NCBI GenBank assembly: GCA_002401525.1 | Contig: NVTH01000021.1 | Coordinates: 19,789-27,568 of the forward strand | Direction: 5' to 3' | Length of the DNA: 7,780 bases | Source: Moraxellaceae bacterium | Lineage (GTDB): Bacteria > Pseudomonadota > Gammaproteobacteria > Pseudomonadales > UBA3067 | The notes under the pieces: generated by a model | Told to the model about the DNA's origin: nothing | Seen by the model: the letters and a program-made list of their open reading frames with translations, nothing else | Databases searched by the model: none | Shown here: positions 6,921-7,780 of the stretch, one piece after another | How positions within the stretch are numbered: the stretch's first letter is position 1 | How the letters are laid out: every line of letters starts with the position of its first letter | Translations under genes and position numbers: made by a program

Positions 6921-6927
6921 AATCGGG

Positions 6928-7780
6928 TTGAGTAAGCGTATCCAAGGGATCCGCGGCATGAATGATATTCTGCCGGATCAGACCGCCTTATGGCAGTATA
7001 TTGAACAAAAAGTCACGCTAGTATTGCAGCAATACGGTTACCAAGAAATTCGTTTGCCCATTTTGGAAAGTACTGAACTTTTTAAGCGTTCCGTGGGCGA
7101 AGTGACTGATATTGTCGAAAAGGAAATGTACACCTTCGACGACCGCAATGGAGACAGCGTCACCTTGCGCCCCGAAGGCACCGCCGGGTGTGTTCGAGCG
7201 GGGGAGCAGCACGGTCTATTTTATAATCAGCAGCAGCGGCTTTGGTATCGTGGTCCAATGTTTCGTTATGAACGCCCTCAAAAAGGACGTTATCGGCAGT
7301 TTCACCAAATGGGGGTGGAAGCGTTCGGAATGGCTGGAGCAGAAATCGATGCAGAGCTTATTTTGCTTTCGCAGCGGCTTTGGACTGCTTTAGGGATTGC
7401 GCCGTGGGCGACCTTACAACTCAATACCATTGGCAGCTCAGAAAGCCGCAAGCAATTTGGCGGCGCCTTATTAGCTTATCTAAGTGAACATAAAAGTGAA
7501 CTGGATGGGGACAGTCAAAGACGCTTGGACAATAATCCGTTGCGCATTCTCGATAGCAAAGATCCAAATACCCAAGCATTGCTTGATGATGGCCCTTCAC
7601 TGAGCGACTTTATCGATGATGAATCGAAAGCGCACTTTGAACAATTGTGTACTATTTTGGATCGTGGCGGAGTGGATTATCAAGTCAATCCACGCCTGGT
7701 TCGGGGTCTGGATTATTATGGCAAAACGGTATTTGAATGGGTCACCGATAAGCTAGGGGCTCAAGGCACTATTTGTGCGG
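6928..7780 (+). CDS. hisS: Histidyl-tRNA synthetase, N-terminal two-thirds (cut by window end)
   Basis: HisRS is a class II synthetase that charges tRNA-His with histidine in the cytoplasm; it works as a homodimer. The 284 visible residues, of about 420-430 in the family, run from the start through most of the catalytic domain. They include [13 protein letters not shown] (4-16), motif 1 around [12 protein letters not shown] (37-47), the histidine-binding RPEGTAG (81-87), motif 2 ([19 protein letters not shown], with Arg113) and the HisRS-specific [15 protein letters not shown] containing catalytic Arg259. These positions coincide with E. coli numbering. Motif 3 and the anticodon-binding domain lie beyond the window. 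The start is TTG, chosen because of the AAAGAGG site and the family N-terminus; a non-ATG start may lower expression. It follows ispG after a 300-base gap, so it is probably transcribed from its own promoter. Confidence 0.96.
   Translation, partial: MSKRIQGIRGMNDILPDQTALWQYIEQKVTLVLQQYGYQEIRLPILESTELFKRSVGEVTDIVEKEMYTFDDRNGDSVTLRPEGTAGCVRAGEQHGLFYNQQQRLWYRGPMFRYERPQKGRYRQFHQMGVEAFGMAGAEIDAELILLSQRLWTALGIAPWATLQLNTIGSSESRKQFGGALLAYLSEHKSELDGDSQRRLDNNPLRILDSKDPNTQALLDDGPSLSDFIDDESKAHFEQLCTILDRGGVDYQVNPRLVRGLDYYGKTVFEWVTDKLGAQGTICA

Larger units (their letters stand above)
6628..6927 (+). other. AT-rich intergenic region between ispG and hisS
   Basis: These 300 bases hold no gene I can support. 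They contain a 14-base tandem repeat (6759-6786), several T-runs, AT-rich stretches near 6810-6865 that would suit an upstream promoter element, a weak promoter candidate (6864-6892) and the hisS Shine-Dalgarno. T-rich sequence at 6758-6764 follows a poor stem (GGTCAC...GAGCC), so I cannot defend a terminator call there. A 39-codon open frame (6674-6793) exists but has no ribosome binding site. Confidence 0.6.

Noticed and set aside
1..7780. CRISPR array, insertion sequence, tRNA, phage or defence genes
   Set aside because: I found no regularly spaced repeats, transposase-like frame, tRNA-like sequence or foreign-looking gene. All coding capacity is accounted for by conserved housekeeping genes.

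Overview
The window is a housekeeping segment of a gammaproteobacterial chromosome, with every confident gene on the + strand. Gene order is (isc operon) hscA-fdx-iscX, ndk, rlmN, pilF, rodZ, ispG, hisS. From memory this matches the Pseudomonas-type arrangement, including pilF between rlmN and rodZ. The proteins look gammaproteobacterial, but base composition is only moderate and the intergenic stretches are AT-rich. A non-enteric gammaproteobacterium, possibly marine and related to Pseudomonadales/Cellvibrionales, is my inference; the species cannot be named from this window.

Positions 1-1404 hold the end of the iron-sulfur cluster (isc) operon: the C-terminal part of the chaperone HscA, the [2Fe-2S] ferredoxin Fdx and the small IscS-binding protein IscX. 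Positions 1405-1702 are a non-coding leader with a good -10 box and several short inverted repeats, leading to ndk (nucleoside diphosphate kinase). After ndk come 167 bases with a strong hairpin, then rlmN (23S rRNA/tRNA adenine-C2 methyltransferase, a radical SAM enzyme).

Positions 3607-6627 hold pilF (TPR lipoprotein for type IV pilus secretin assembly), rodZ (cell-shape protein that links MreB to the membrane) and ispG (4Fe-4S enzyme of the MEP isoprenoid pathway). They are closely spaced and probably cotranscribed. A 25-codon reading frame bridges the pilF stop and the rodZ start and contains a 15-base tandem repeat. The rodZ and ispG starts have weak or no Shine-Dalgarno sequences, so translational coupling is plausible.

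An AT-rich 300-base gap (6628-6927) holds a 14-base tandem repeat and only a weak promoter candidate. It precedes hisS (histidyl-tRNA synthetase), which starts at TTG and runs off the right edge. Functionally the window joins Fe-S assembly (isc) with two Fe-S enzymes that depend on it (RlmN, IspG), plus nucleotide balance, pilus and cell-shape proteins and tRNA charging. I see no mobile element, CRISPR array, tRNA, rRNA or clearly new system. The genes are ordinary; the less-explained material lies in the intergenic regions.
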